64,000 bases of DNA. It comes from Allocoprobacillus halotolerans (lineage in GTDB: Bacteria; Bacillota_I; Bacilli_A; Erysipelotrichales; Coprobacillaceae). Position 1 is the first letter of the stretch; the number at the start of each line of letters is the position of its first letter. The notes below the pieces were generated by a model, which did not search any database, was not told the DNA's origin, and saw nothing but the letters and a program-made list of their open reading frames with translations. The translations under genes and the position numbers were made by a program. The DNA is taken from assembly GCF_024399475.1 (NCBI RefSeq), contig NZ_CP101620.1, positions 1,779,608 to 1,843,607 on the forward strand, written 5' to 3'. Below are positions 11,111-21,456 of this stretch, in pieces.

Positions 11111-11176
11111 TAATTCATATTGAAGTATGGTACAATACTATTCGTTGAATTATTAAGATATGGAGTGAATTATACA

Positions 11177-12759
11177 ATGGATCTGAGAAATCTAAGTCAG
11201 GAAGAACTAATCAAAAAAATCAATATGCTTGAAGAAAGAATCAAAAGACAGGATAACGAGATCAATGTTTTAAGTGAACAGTTAAACTGGTACAGTCAGC
11301 AGATCAGACTTCAGCAGAAGAAGCTTTTGGTTCATCATCAGAAAAAACTGTTCTTCCTGACCAGATTTCTCTTTTTGATGAAATTGAAATTGAATCAACT
11401 CCAATCAAAGCAGAACCAAAACTTGAAGAAGTGACATATAAACGAAAAAAGAAAAACAATAAACGTGGCATTGATATTTCATCATTACCCGCTGTAACAA
11501 AGATTTATGATCTAGAAAACAAGAACTGTCCTGACTGTGGTGAGCCATTAAGAAAGATTGGTGAAAACATCAGAAAAGAACTTGTCTATTATCCTGCAAG
11601 GTATGAGGTTATTGAGCATGTTCAATATGTCTATACCTGTGACAGATGTGAGGAAGATTCATTAAAATCAAAAATATTCAAGGCAGATATGAAAGCTTCT
11701 GTTATCTATAAGAGTTTTGCATCACCATCACTTTTATCATATATTATTGATAATAAATTCAATAAGGCATTGCCTTTATACAGACAGGAAGTGATGTTCA
11801 ATCAGATTGGATTGAAACTATCAAGACAGACAATGGCCAACTGGATGATCAAGCTTCATGATGAATATTTCAAAAGAATGACTGATTATATGCATAAGAC
11901 ACTTCTTCAAAGTGAATATCTGCATGCGGATGAAACAACAAATCAGGTTTTGAATGTTCCAGACCAGAAACCAACAACAAAATCCTATATGTGGGTATAC
12001 AAGACAGGACGAAGTGAAGACAAGCAAATTGTTCATTTCATTTATGAAAACACAAGAGGTCATGAACATGCAAAGAAACATCTTGAAGGATATCATAATA
12101 TACTTCAGACAGATGGATATCAGGCCTATGACAAACTTGATGATATCAGACACATGGGATGCTGGGCACATTGTCGTCGAAAGTATTTAGAAGCACTTGA
12201 TGGTGCACCATCTGATACAGATCTAAAAGGTACTGCAAGTTACAGACTTCTTCATAAGATCAATAAGCTTTTTACGCTTGAAAAGAAATTAAAAGGCAAA
12301 AGCTATGAAGAGATCAAAGACACAAGGCAAGAAGAAGCAAAGCCAATCATTGATGATTTCTTCAAGGATGTCAAGGAATGTGCAAAAGTAGCAGTTGAAA
12401 AGACCAAACTCAGCCAAGCCTTAACATACAGCATCAACCAGGAAGAAAACTTAAGATTGTATCTTGAAGAAGGTCGTATTGAAATATCCAACAATCGAGC
12501 AGAAAATTCAATTCGTCCATTCTGCGTAGGTCGTCGCAACTGGCTGTTTTCAAACACAGTTAAAGGAGCAGAAGCAAGTGCAGCAATCTATTCGCTCCTT
12601 GAAACAGCAAAACTTAATAATCTCAAGCCATATGATTATTTTGAATATCTTTTAACAGCATTAACTGAAATAGATATTAATGATGACAAGGAACTAGAAA
12701 AGATCATGCCATGGTCAAAATCATTACCAGAAAACATATATCTGACTAAAAAATCGTAG
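11177..12759 (+). CDS. tnpC: IS66 transposase TnpC (frameshifted)
   Basis: DDE transposase of about 527 residues after correction. Order seen: N-terminal coiled coil with leucine-zipper spacing (residues about 5-45), zinc-binding CxxC pairs (NCPDCGEPL, YTCDRCEED), then the catalytic core (LHADETTNQV, LQTDGYQAYD and a late ISNNRAENSIRPF stretch with the catalytic Glu). The frame breaks at the T run 11325-11328, one base short, so an early stop arises in this copy. If that is an assembly error the element may be complete; if real, it is inactive. Confidence 0.88.
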
Positions 12760-12776
12760 AAATACGATCTTTTAGT
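12743..12776 (+). terminator. Terminator hairpin over the tnpC stop
   Basis: Stem GACTAAAA-A-ATCGTA with a GAAA tetraloop and matching right arm TACGAT-C-TTTTAGTC. The tnpC stop codon lies in the hairpin. Confidence 0.6.
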
Positions 12777-12860
12777 CGTTAAATGAAATCCAATAAATAA
12801 TTACAGTCCTATTATAGTGTTTCTTCAGCATTATTTATAGGGCTTTATTATTTGACGCTT

Positions 12861-12959
12861 ACAGATAATGAAACTATTGAGACATTAAAAGAACTAGGTT
12901 ATCAGCAAATTATTAAATTTAAAAATATGAGTAGATCACGTTATATTTATCCATTTTAA
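12861..12959 (+). pseudogene. Orphan gene tail beside the IS66 right end
   Basis: Directly next to the IS right end there is an open frame of about 32 codons ending in TAA (12957-12959). It reads like a protein C-terminus (DNETIETLKELGYQQI, then a basic SRSRYIYPF ending). There is no start codon or ribosome site, and no matching 5' part lies on the left side of the IS. It is probably the remnant of a gene cut by IS insertion followed by deletion. Family unknown. Confidence 0.4.
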
Positions 12960-13231
12960 TACATAAGAAAATATAGGTAAAATAGTATATCTTTTATCAG
13001 TAAATAGATGTATTTCATTTTTAAAAATATTTCTTCTTTACTCATAAAAGATAACAATTTAAATCTATGCAATCAAAATTGAATAAATATGTAAAAAATT
13101 TGTATACCATATAAAATTAGAATATTCATAATTTAGATTTTTTAGATAGAAAAGACATGATACTTTAATGACTAGAGTTATTGTAAACAAAAAAAAACAA
13201 TATAAAAGTATTAATATTTATTTTAAGTTTA
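12960..13231. other. AT-rich stretch, possible frameshifted end of the acyltransferase
   Basis: No intact gene. On the minus strand, after correcting the AT repeat at 13251-13257 and the T run at about 13190, hydrophobic open sequence continues downstream of the acyltransferase to about 13070. So part of this stretch may be the missing C-terminal half of that gene. Confidence 0.3.
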
Positions 13232-13876
13232 TTAAAAACATATCCAGTCAATATATATTCCAGCAAATCCACCAATGAATGATAAATCTAAATTAACTGA
13301 TTTGAGAATACTATCTGGAAAATGGGCACTTATAAGTATATTTATTGTTGGATTTAAAAAATAAGCAATAACTCCTAAACATATGGGTATAAAAATAATT
13401 TTGTTGTTTGCGTATTTTTGAATTCCTATCTTTATAAATGGTATAAATAAATATACTCCTAGAATAAGAGGCATGTAGCACATTTGTTTCATTTTTAATG
13501 GTTCTAGAAATAACATTTGATAAAACATGCTTGTTATATCCAAATTTATTTGAAAAATAAAATTTTCAAATAGATTATTTATAACTATCCATATCTCAGT
13601 TATTATAAAAAGTGGAACTAAATATTTTTTATAAAATATAGCAATATCCATTTCACTATTATTCATCATAAGAATACCAGTTATCATTAAAAAGATCGGT
13701 ACTCCCAATCGTGATAGAAGATATAGTAAACTTTGAATATAAAAAGATATATTTGAAGATGGTAATGCATTGCTATAAGATGATGGATAAAATAGCTCAA
13801 TTGCATGGCAAAGAACAACTAATATAATAGCTAATGTTCTTAGAATATCTAAATATAATAATCTCTCTTTTTTCAT
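13232..13876 (-). CDS. Acyltransferase 3 family membrane protein (C-terminal part missing or frameshifted)
   Basis: Integral membrane O-acyltransferase of the OafA/WecH type, which acetylates exported sugars. The start MKKERLLYLDILRTLAI with R-TLAI and the following CHAIELF (catalytic His region) are typical of the family, as are the SRLGVPIFLMITGILM and later helices. AAAGGA precedes the ATG at 13876. Only about 214 residues are in one frame; the family is usually 330-370. The frame is lost at an AT dinucleotide run (13251-13257), after which GYVFNKLK-type sequence continues in another frame. It lies at the downstream end of the polysaccharide locus and may acetylate the glycan. Confidence 0.78.
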   Translation of the reverse strand: MKKERLLYLDILRTLAIILVVLCHAIELFYPSSYSNALPSSNISFYIQSLLYLLSRLGVPIFLMITGILMMNNSEMDIAIFYKKYLVPLFIITEIWIVINNLFENFIFQINLDITSMFYQMLFLEPLKMKQMCYMPLILGVYLFIPFIKIGIQKYANNKIIFIPICLGVIAYFLNPTINILISAHFPDSILKSVNLDLSFIGGFAGIYIDWICF

Positions 13877-13919
13877 ATGCATCCTTTCTTATTCGTTATT
13901 TGATTAACTTTTATAATAA

Positions 13920-13948
13920 ATGAGACACAATAAAATTATTGTGCCTCT
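13920..13948 (-). terminator. Probable terminator after the GH25 gene
   Basis: An 11-bp stem (13922-13932 with 13937-13947, one G-T type mismatch) with a 4-base loop, just downstream of the GH25 stop on the minus strand. The T tract is weak, so termination may be partial and allow read-through to the acyltransferase. Confidence 0.55.
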
Positions 13949-13953
13949 ATTCA

Positions 13954-16419
13954 TTAATTTGTTGGACCAGTCTTTTTAGAAGAAAAATATGCATTCATAT
14001 CTACTCTTCCTTTAATACCATTAATAGAACCTGAAGAAGTATATTGCCACATTCTATATGTCCCTTTATAAGTACAATGTTTGATAATAGGTTGGCTACT
14101 ATGTCCATATTGAGCTACCCATTTTTCATATTTATTTAAGGAACTATCATATAGTTTATTATTCCAGTAATTTAAGTTAGCATAAATTCCTGGAGTATAA
14201 CCAGCATCTCCAATAATATGACAATATGTATTTGCCATATCTGTATATGTACTAGCAGAAATATTTCCAACATTATCTGTATACTCTAAATCGTAATAAA
14301 CTGGTAAAGATAATTTTCTACCTTTTATTAAATCTAAGGTTGCATAAGCCTCTTTTTTTGCTCCTTCAACATTAGTTGCATAACTAAAGAAATATACACC
14401 ATAAGGAATATTTAATCTTTCTAGAGCTTGAGCATTTTTTAAAAATTGGGGATCAATAACAACATTATCATTGGTATGACTGTAATATCCACAACGTAAA
14501 ATAACTTTATCTACCATTCCTTCTTTTTTTATAGTATCCCAATCAATATTACCATTCCATTTAGAAATATCAATGACAAGTGCATCAGCACCTTCAATAA
14601 GTTCTCCATAACTGTTATAAAGTTTCTTTTGACCGTTTTGTTTAACCCAACCTATTGAACACACACCTCTATCATCAAAATGATATGTTGTTCCTTCTAT
14701 TGTTTTTGTTCCTACAACCATACTACCATCTGAATCAAAATAATGCATACCATCTTCATTTTGATACCAGCCAGTTTTCATAATTCCATCATTAGAAAAA
14801 TAATAAGTTTTTCCATTTATAGATTGCCAAGCTTTTAGTGTGTTTCCATTCTTAAAATATCTAACACCATCAGTTGAAGAACACCAGCCATCTTGCTGAA
14901 TTCCATTAGTACCAAAATTATATTCTTTTCCATTTATAATTTGGTAGCCAGTTAACATATGCCCTTCATTATTAAAATAATACTTTTTGCCATTTTGATT
15001 CATCCAGCCTTTAGTAATGATACCACGACTATTGAAATAATACCTTTTTCCATTGACAGTCTGCCAACCTACCAGCATATGACCTTCTTCATTGAAATAA
15101 TGATAGCCTTCATCATTATAGTACCAGCCAATTGTATATCCACCATCACTATTGAATAAATAAGTATATCCATTTAATGATTGCCAACCATTCAATGTGT
15201 TTCCATTTCGATCAAAATATTTCCAACCGGTCTCTGTCCATTGCCATCCTAGCCCAAGTTCTCCATTTGATTTAAAGTATCTTATTTTTCCATCAATAGT
15301 ATGCGTACCTGCCAACATATGTCCTTCATTATTAAAATAATATTTTTTTCCATTTTGATTCAACCACCTTTTAGTGATGATACCTCGACTATTAAAATAG
15401 TATCTTTTTCCATTGACAGTCTGCCAACCTACCAGCATATGACCTTCTTCATTGAAATAATGATAGCCTTCATCATTATAGTACCAGCCAATTGTATATC
15501 CACCATCACTATTGAATAAATAAGTATATCCATTTAATGATTGCCAACCATTCAATGTGTTTCCATTTCGATCAAAATATTTCCAACCGGTCTCTGTCCA
15601 TTGCCATCCTAGCCCAAGTTCTCCATTTGATTTAAAGTATCTTATTTTTCCATCAATAGTATGCGTACCTGCCAACATATGTCCTTCATTATTAAAATAA
15701 TATTTTTTTCCATTTTGATTCAACCACCCTTTAGTGATGATACCTCGACTATTAAAATAGTATCTTTTTCCATTGACAGTCTGCCAACCAACTAGCATAT
15801 GGCCTTCTTCATTGAAATAATGATAGCCTTCATCATTATAGTACCAGCCAATTGTATATCCACCATCACTATTGAATAAATAAGTATATCCATTTAATGA
15901 TTGCCAACCATTCAATGTGTTTCCATTTCGATCAAAATATTTCCAACCGGTCTCTGTCCATTGCCATCCTAGCCCAAGTTCTCCATTTGATTTAAAGTAT
16001 CTTATTTTTCCATCAATAGTATGCGTACCTGCCAACATATGTCCTTCATTATTAAAATAATATTTTTTTCCATTTTGATTCAACCACCCTTTAGTGATGA
16101 TACCTCGACTATTAAAATAGTATCTTTTTCCATTGACAGTCTGCCAACCTACCAGCATATGACCTTCTTCATTGAAATAATGATAGCCTTCATCATTATA
16201 GTACCAGCCAATTGTATATCCTCCATCTTCATTGAATAGATATGTATGTCCATTAAGATATTGCCAACCTTTTAAAGTATGACCATTTTCATCATAATAC
16301 TTCCAACCTGATTCTGTCCAAGCCCAATATCCACTTTGACTATCACTGGCATAAACATCGTAGGTAGATAAAATTCCTACAAAACAGAAAATAAAGAAAA
16401 TTTTAAGTATTTTTTTCAT
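13954..16419 (-). CDS. Secreted YG-repeat cell-wall-binding GH25 lysozyme
   Basis: A secreted muramidase of 821 residues in one frame. The start is MKKILKIFF at 16419, with GGGAGGG upstream, and gives a signal peptide cut near VYA-SD. Residues about 27-610 are some thirty 20-residue aromatic repeats (GWYYNDEGYHYFNEEGHMLV, GWQTVNGKRYYFNSRG types) that bind wall polymer. The last 207 residues are a GH25 domain: DISKWNGNIDW with the first catalytic Asp, PYGVYFFSY, VYYDLEY with the D-x-E pair, and WQYTSSGSINGI. Within the repeats a 120-residue block recurs almost unchanged. It follows neuC by about 110 bases; a weak -35/-10 may lie between. It probably remodels the wall where the polymer is attached. 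Confidence 0.92.
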   Translation of the reverse strand: MKKILKIFFIFCFVGILSTYDVYASDSQSGYWAWTESGWKYYDENGHTLKGWQYLNGHTYLFNEDGGYTIGWYYNDEGYHYFNEEGHMLVGWQTVNGKRYYFNSRGIITKGWLNQNGKKYYFNNEGHMLAGTHTIDGKIRYFKSNGELGLGWQWTETGWKYFDRNGNTLNGWQSLNGYTYLFNSDGGYTIGWYYNDEGYHYFNEEGHMLVGWQTVNGKRYYFNSRGIITKGWLNQNGKKYYFNNEGHMLAGTHTIDGKIRYFKSNGELGLGWQWTETGWKYFDRNGNTLNGWQSLNGYTYLFNSDGGYTIGWYYNDEGYHYFNEEGHMLVGWQTVNGKRYYFNSRGIITKRWLNQNGKKYYFNNEGHMLAGTHTIDGKIRYFKSNGELGLGWQWTETGWKYFDRNGNTLNGWQSLNGYTYLFNSDGGYTIGWYYNDEGYHYFNEEGHMLVGWQTVNGKRYYFNSRGIITKGWMNQNGKKYYFNNEGHMLTGYQIINGKEYNFGTNGIQQDGWCSSTDGVRYFKNGNTLKAWQSINGKTYYFSNDGIMKTGWYQNEDGMHYFDSDGSMVVGTKTIEGTTYHFDDRGVCSIGWVKQNGQKKLYNSYGELIEGADALVIDISKWNGNIDWDTIKKEGMVDKVILRCGYYSHTNDNVVIDPQFLKNAQALERLNIPYGVYFFSYATNVEGAKKEAYATLDLIKGRKLSLPVYYDLEYTDNVGNISASTYTDMANTYCHIIGDAGYTPGIYANLNYWNNKLYDSSLNKYEKWVAQYGHSSQPIIKHCTYKGTYRMWQYTSSGSINGIKGRVDMNAYFSSKKTGPTN
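14940..16300 (-). repeat. Tandem 360-bp repeats inside the GH25 gene
   Basis: Blocks starting at 15241, 15601 and 15961 are nearly identical over 360 bases (120 codons), with a partial fourth copy from about 14940. Differences are few, for example T for C at about 15370, which changes Gly to Arg in one copy. Identity at DNA level, not only at protein level, points to recent duplication or gene conversion. Confidence 0.9.
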
Positions 16420-16529
16420 GTTAATATTTTTCCCTCCCATCATATATCTTACTTGTTTATAATAATAAAATATGTAAATTCCATTTTGCTTTCTCAATCA
16501 TTAACTTTTTTAAATAGACGCAATATTTT

Positions 16530-17694
16530 TTAGGGTTTAAAGTTTATATCATAAAATTTCTTTTTAAGATCAATTTTGTTGCTTTTTATATTAAGTTTAA
16601 TTATGTCTATCATTCTTTGACTTGTTTTTCCAAATCCATATGGGCTAGACATATCTACTAATTTGTTTCTAAATTGTTGAGAAAGTCCCAATTTCATCGC
16701 CTCATAGATTTCTCTTTTTATTGGTTTACAATTAATAATACTTATGGCTTGTTTTCTTCCTTTTTGTCTATCTCCTATATTTATGGTTGGAACTTTAAAA
16801 GAAGGACTTTCGATAATACCACTAGAAGAGTTACCAATGACCAAATCAGCATATTTCATCGAACTCAAATATCTAATCATTCCTAGACTAAATTCACTAT
16901 AAAATTTATTTGGATATTCACAACAATACTGATCTATTATTTTGTTTATAATTTTACCACCTGCATCAGCATTAGATTTTGTAATGATAAATTTTAAGTC
17001 ATCAAATAATAAAAATGCTTCTAACATTTCTTTTAATTGATGTTCAGCAGTATTTTTTTCCAAAGTTACAGGATGAAAAGTAACTAAAGCATATTTTCCT
17101 TTTGTAAAAAAAATATCATTTCCCAATTCTTCTCTTGATAAAAGTTTTTGTGTTAAAATATTTTCAACACCTAATGCACCAACATTAAAAACAAAATTTG
17201 GATTTTCTCCCAATTGTATGACACGTTTATAATATTCATCACAACTTGTAAAATGAAGATGACTAAATTTTGTAATTGAATGACGAATCGATTCATCGAT
17301 AGCACCTTCTGTAGTCTCTCCTCCATGTATATGTGCTATGGGAATACAATGATGTCCTGCTGCAATGACTGTTCCCAAAGCTTCATATCTATCACCCAAC
17401 ACAATTAGTAAATCAATAGAATAATTTGAAAAAAATCATCTGCTTTCATAATCATCTTTGCTATAGAATAGTTAACGTTTTCATTCTCATCCAATATAGA
17501 AATTTTATAATAATTTTTAAATCCATCCTTGTCTATGTATTGATATGTGTTACCATACAAAGAAGATAAATGTGATCCTGTTACCATAAGCAACAAATTA
17601 AGTTCAGGATCTTGATCTATTTTTTTAATAAAGGGTAAAGAAGGTGATAATCAGCACGTGAACCCGTTAAAACTGCTATATTATATTTCTTCAT
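16530..17694 (-). CDS. neuC: UDP-N-acetylglucosamine 2-epimerase, hydrolysing (NeuC/LegG type; frameshifted)
   Basis: Removes UDP while inverting C2, giving the free ManNAc-type sugar used by NeuB. The N-terminus reads KKYNIAVLTGSRADYHLLYP, the family signature. Later parts show VLGDRYEAL, HIHGGETTEGAIDESIRH, TFHPVTLEKN and GNSSSGIIESP, all conserved in NeuC. Two breaks: T run 17620-17626 and A run 17429-17435, each one base short. Corrected length is about 388 residues. The start overlaps the end of neuB by 14 bases. With legB and legC upstream the likely substrate is a 4-amino-4,6-dideoxy sugar nucleotide (LegG role) rather than plain UDP-GlcNAc. Confidence 0.88.
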
Positions 17695-18702
17695 AATCTA
17701 ATTCCTCAGCTAAAATTAATTGATCTTCATCATAATTAAAATGTGATTTCTTACCTAGTATATTAAACCATTTTAAGGGTGAGATACCATTTCCTGGCCT
17801 TTTTACAGTTAGATTTTCTTCAGTAAAGACATCGCCCTCTCTAATACTTTTTTTGCAACAATACTTTTTCTTGCTATGCACTTATTTTTATTCTCTGATT
17901 GAGATACTTTTTTCTCTTCTAAACCTAAAGCTTTTTCAATATTTCTAATTGATGTAACCATTTCTTTCAGTTCATTTGGTTCAAGACTTGCTTTATGATC
18001 TGGTCCCTCCATATGACGACTCAATGTAAAATGTTTTTCTATAACCTTTGCACCTAAAGCGACTGCAGCTATTGGCACTTCAATTCCTTTTGTATGGTCA
18101 GAATATCCTACTCGAACATTAAATTTATCTTTCATTGTATTCATAGCTTTTAAATTAACATCTTCAAAGGGAGTAGGATACTCTGTATTACAATGAAGAA
18201 GAGTTAACTCTTGATTGTTGTATTTTCTAATTATTTTAACAATAAATTCAATTTCTTCCATTGTACACATACCTGTTGACATAATCATGGGTTCATTATA
18301 TTTGGCAATTTTAATAATATATGGAAGATTTGTTACTTCTCCAGAAGGAATTTTCCAAAATGGCATATGGAGCTTAGCTAAAAATTCAGTACTTTCAATA
18401 TCAAAAGAAGTTGAACAAAAATCTAATCCTTTCATTTCAGAATAATTTTTCAATTCATAGAAATCATCAAACGATAACTCCAATTTTTTCAACATATCAA
18501 ATTGAGTCTCATTTTTTATATCAGTCTTTTTTTGATATTCAGCTTTTTGAGCATATTTCGATACTAATTGAGAGGTTTTAAAAGTTTGAAATTTTATGCA
18601 ATTCACTCTAGCTTCAGCAGCAGCATCAATAAGTTGTCGAGCTAAATTAATATCACCATTATGATTTACACCAGCTTCTGCAATAATATATGTTTTATCC
18701 AT
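17681..18702 (-). CDS. neuB: N-acetylneuraminate/legionaminate synthase (frameshifted)
   Basis: Condenses the free six-carbon amino sugar with phosphoenolpyruvate to make a nine-carbon acid. Seen: YIIAEAGVNHNGDINLARQL start, FKIPSGEVTNLP-type barrel strand, GYSDHTKGIEVPIAAVALGA and EKHFTLSRHMEGPDHKASLE, all diagnostic for NeuB. The C-terminal antifreeze-like SAF domain (IREGDVFTEENLTVKRPGNG) is in another frame because the A/T run 17848-17854 is one base short. Corrected length is about 340 residues, normal for the family. It sits between neuD and neuC. Whether the product is sialic, legionaminic or another acid depends on the upstream enzymes, which favour a legionaminate-like product. Confidence 0.92.
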
Positions 18703-18705
18703 TAT

Positions 18706-19343
18706 TTATCTTCTCCTTAAAAAAGTTGCAGGATTTCCAGCAACATACTCATTTTGACCTATATTTTTAATAACACAACTTCCCATACCTACGATTGCAT
18801 AATCTTTTATTTTGAGTCCATTCCTGATTGTGCTATTTGCCCCTATAAAAACACTATCTCCTATTTCTACGTTCCCACACAGTACACTTCCAACTGAAAC
18901 ATGCGAAAAGTGTCCAATAGTACATTCGTGTTCAATGATGGCACCGGTGTTTATTATGCACATATTGCCTAAAGATACATCAGCATTAATTACAACTTTT
19001 TTCCTATAAAAACACCTTCACCAATTTGTATATCATTTGCAAGTATTGAGCTTCGATCAATTACATTAATAAGTTGATATCTATACATCGTTAATTTTTT
19101 ATATAATTGTTCTCTTATTGTTGTATTTTTTATACTTCCAACAGTTATAAATGCATAATGATATCCTTGAGAATATAATGCTTCTAAATAATCATCATTA
19201 CCTACAACAGGTATCCCCAAAACCTCTTTCAGATGTGGAAAAGCTGGATCAAGAATAACAATGTCATCGAATTTCTTTTTATCCAAAGCGTCTATTACGC
19301 TTTTGCAGTGACCACCACCGCCTACTAATACCAGTTTTTTCAT
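18706..19343 (-). CDS. neuD: NeuD/PglD-like sugar N- or O-acetyltransferase (frameshifted)
   Basis: Left-handed beta-helix acetyltransferase using acetyl-CoA. The N-terminal PglD-type Rossmann domain is clear (KKLVLVGGGGHCKSVIDAL). The hexapeptide repeats follow (NTGAIIEHECTIGHFSHVS, GDSVFIGANSTIRNG) and it ends in AGNPATFLRRR. In this cluster it probably acts as LegH, acetylating the 4-amino group of the sugar nucleotide made by legB and legC. The frame breaks at the T run 18997-19002 (poly-A in the gene), one base short. Corrected length is about 212 residues. Its ATG overlaps the stop of legC (ATGA). Confidence 0.87.
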
Positions 19344-20509
19344 AATTTTTTTCGAAATCCATAATTAATTGAGCTACTCTTCTTACATCTTCCTGTGTTA
19401 AATTACTACTACAAGGAATATTAATGGCACTATCATAAAAAAATTGAGCTTCTTTACCACCACACATCTTATAATTTAGAAATGGTTTTTGAGTATGATT
19501 TAATTTCCAAATCGGTCTTGTTTGAACATCATTATCTTTAAAATATTGTATTAACTGATCTCTAAGAATAGCATTTGGTTTTTTTAGCATAAATGTATAA
19601 AACCAATAATTAGGTCTTATAGAAGAATTGAAATCTAATATATATCCTAGATTACTTTCTTTTAATAAATCCTTATATAATAAATAATTTTCTTTCTTTA
19701 TTTGGATAAATTGTTCTAATTGCTCTAATTGTCCTAAACCAAGAGCAGCTTGTACGTTTGTCAAACGATAATTGAACCCAATTTCATTATGGATAAAATA
19801 AACCGTATCATCTTTAGCTTGTGTTGAAAGGTATCTGATTTTATCTATCAATTTCTTATTATTAGAAACAACCATACCACCACCACCAGTAGTAATAATT
19901 TTATTACCATTAAAAGAGAATACACCTACATCTCCTATAGTTCCTGCATATTTTCCACAAAAAGGTCCGTTAGTATAATATGAACCTAATGCCTCAGTAG
20001 AATCTTCAATGACATAAAGATTATATTTTTTTGCTATTTTCATAATCTCTTCCATATAGCAAATATTACCAAAAACATGGACAGGCATAATAGCTTTAAT
20101 TCTTTTCCCACTTTTTGTTTCTATAACCTGATTATTTTTAATAGTACATTCATTTTCTAAATATTTTGTAATTTCTGTAGTGTTAATTCCTAGTTCTTTA
20201 TCACAATCAAAAAAACTGGAGTCGCTTTTTGATACATAATTGAATTAATAGTTGCAATAAATGTTAATGATGGTACCAGTACTATATCATCTTTTTCAAT
20301 GCCTAAAGCTACTAAACATAAATGAAGACCTGCTGTTCCTGATTGACAGGCACAAGCATAATCAACATCTAGATAGTTTGCAAAATTATCTTCAAATGTT
20401 TTAATATGAGGACCACCTGAAGATACCCATTCAGTATCTAGTGCTTCATTTACATATTTTTTTCATTTCCTTTAATATTTGGAACTGATAAGGGTATAAA
20501 ATGATTCAT
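19340..20509 (-). CDS. legC: LegC-type DegT/DnrJ/EryC1 aminotransferase (frameshifted)
   Basis: PLP enzyme that aminates a 4-keto-6-deoxy sugar nucleotide. Seen: NHFIPLSVPN start, DTEWVSSGGPH, the substrate/PLP loop SGTAGLHLCLVALG, PVHVFGN, VIEDSTEALGSYY, and the PLP lysine in VFSFNGNKIITTGGGGMV. C-terminal NIPCSSNLTQEDV is typical of LegC. Three breaks, all one base short: 20457-20463, 20209-20215 and 19346-19352. Fixing the last gives the natural ending FEKKL and an ATGA overlap with neuD. Corrected length is about 390 residues. It acts after legB in the nonulosonate pathway. Confidence 0.87.
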
Positions 20510-20511
20510 AA

Positions 20512-21448
20512 TTATTCCTCCTTTTCAATAGATTGAGCTAAAGTTAATACTTCATTTGCTTCTAAAATACTATTTGTATTGACTATTTTTTGTTCATACA
20601 TTTTTAAAAAAGTTCTCATTTCTAAAATGTATTTATCATTTGTTTCTTCTTGAAATTCTATAGTTTTATTGTCTTTTAAAAATTTGATATTTTGATTTAT
20701 AATATCTCCAATAATGATATTATCATTTGTGATAATTTCAACTTGTCTTCTAGGATATCTACCAAAATAATCTAAATGTAGTTCTACTAAAGAATGTTCA
20801 TATTTAGCAATATAAACTGCTATATCTTCACTATCTATTTCTAAATTAGATAAACGATTATAATATCCCTTTAGTTCTTTTGGAAATCCCATAATATATG
20901 TTATATAATCAAGTTCATGAATCAAATCAATAATAACTCCTCCCCTAAATCTTTATGAGCACTATAAACTTTACGGTAGTCTACTGTAGGACGCCAATCT
21001 GGTAAATAGCTAGAGCTTATTGATCTTAAAGATAATATTTCAATTGGAGAAATATTGGTTTTAATATATTGAATAACCTTTGTATAACGTAAAGGACATG
21101 CTATATAATATTGATTAGTATTTTTAATAAATTCTAACGATTTTTGAGAAAAACCTTTATCAAAAATTGGTTTTTCAACAAAATACATTTTTGCCTTACC
21201 AATAGTATTTTTTATTGTTTCAAAATGCATTGATGTGGGATTACAAATAAAAATTATATCATAGTTAGAAGGTAATTCTTGATAGTCATAGTATACATGG
21301 TTAATTTCATGATATATTCTATTCTTATTTGAGCTTAAAACATCAACCAACAATGAGTATTTTTTTCTTTACATATTAATTTGAGATTGTTTAAATGTCT
21401 CGTTCCTATAGAGCCTAATCCAATAAAACATACTTTCAAATCCATCAT
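20512..21448 (-). CDS. Gfo/Idh/MocA family oxidoreductase 1 (frameshifted)
   Basis: NAD(P)-dependent sugar oxidoreductase. The Rossmann start reads DLKVCFIGLGSIGTRHLNNL. Then FICNPTSMHFETI, the EKP motif in FVEKPIFDKG, and YLPDWRP followed by a HELDYI stretch with the catalytic His. Two breaks: T run 21360-21366 (one base short) and the G/C run 20942-20945 (one base short, restoring a GGGV motif). Corrected length is about 312 residues. Such oxidoreductases with a YLPDW motif often accompany nonulosonate genes. It is a diverged relative of the adjacent oxidoreductase 2. Its exact step is not established. Confidence 0.82.
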
Positions 21449-21456
21449 ATTCACCT

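Larger units (their letters stand above)
10418..12863 (+). mobile_element. IS66-family insertion sequence
   Basis: Carries the three IS66 genes in the usual order (tnpA, tnpB, tnpC). Ends are inverted repeats: TGTAAGCGTCAAAT at 10418-10431 and its exact complement at 12850-12863; GTAAGCG is the normal IS66 terminus. The 8 bases on each side (GTTTCCTT on the left, AGATAATG on the right, if the element starts at G10419) do not match, so no target duplication is visible. A rearrangement or adjacent deletion after insertion is likely. Confidence 0.88.

Noticed and set aside
14959-16239. Open frames of 66-72 codons repeated on the plus strand opposite the GH25 gene
   Set aside because: They are mirror images of the 360-bp coding repeats, have no ribosome sites and repeat only because the gene does.
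14940-16300. Evenly spaced repeats as a CRISPR array
   Set aside because: Units are 360 bases, without variable spacers, and code in frame for wall-binding repeats.
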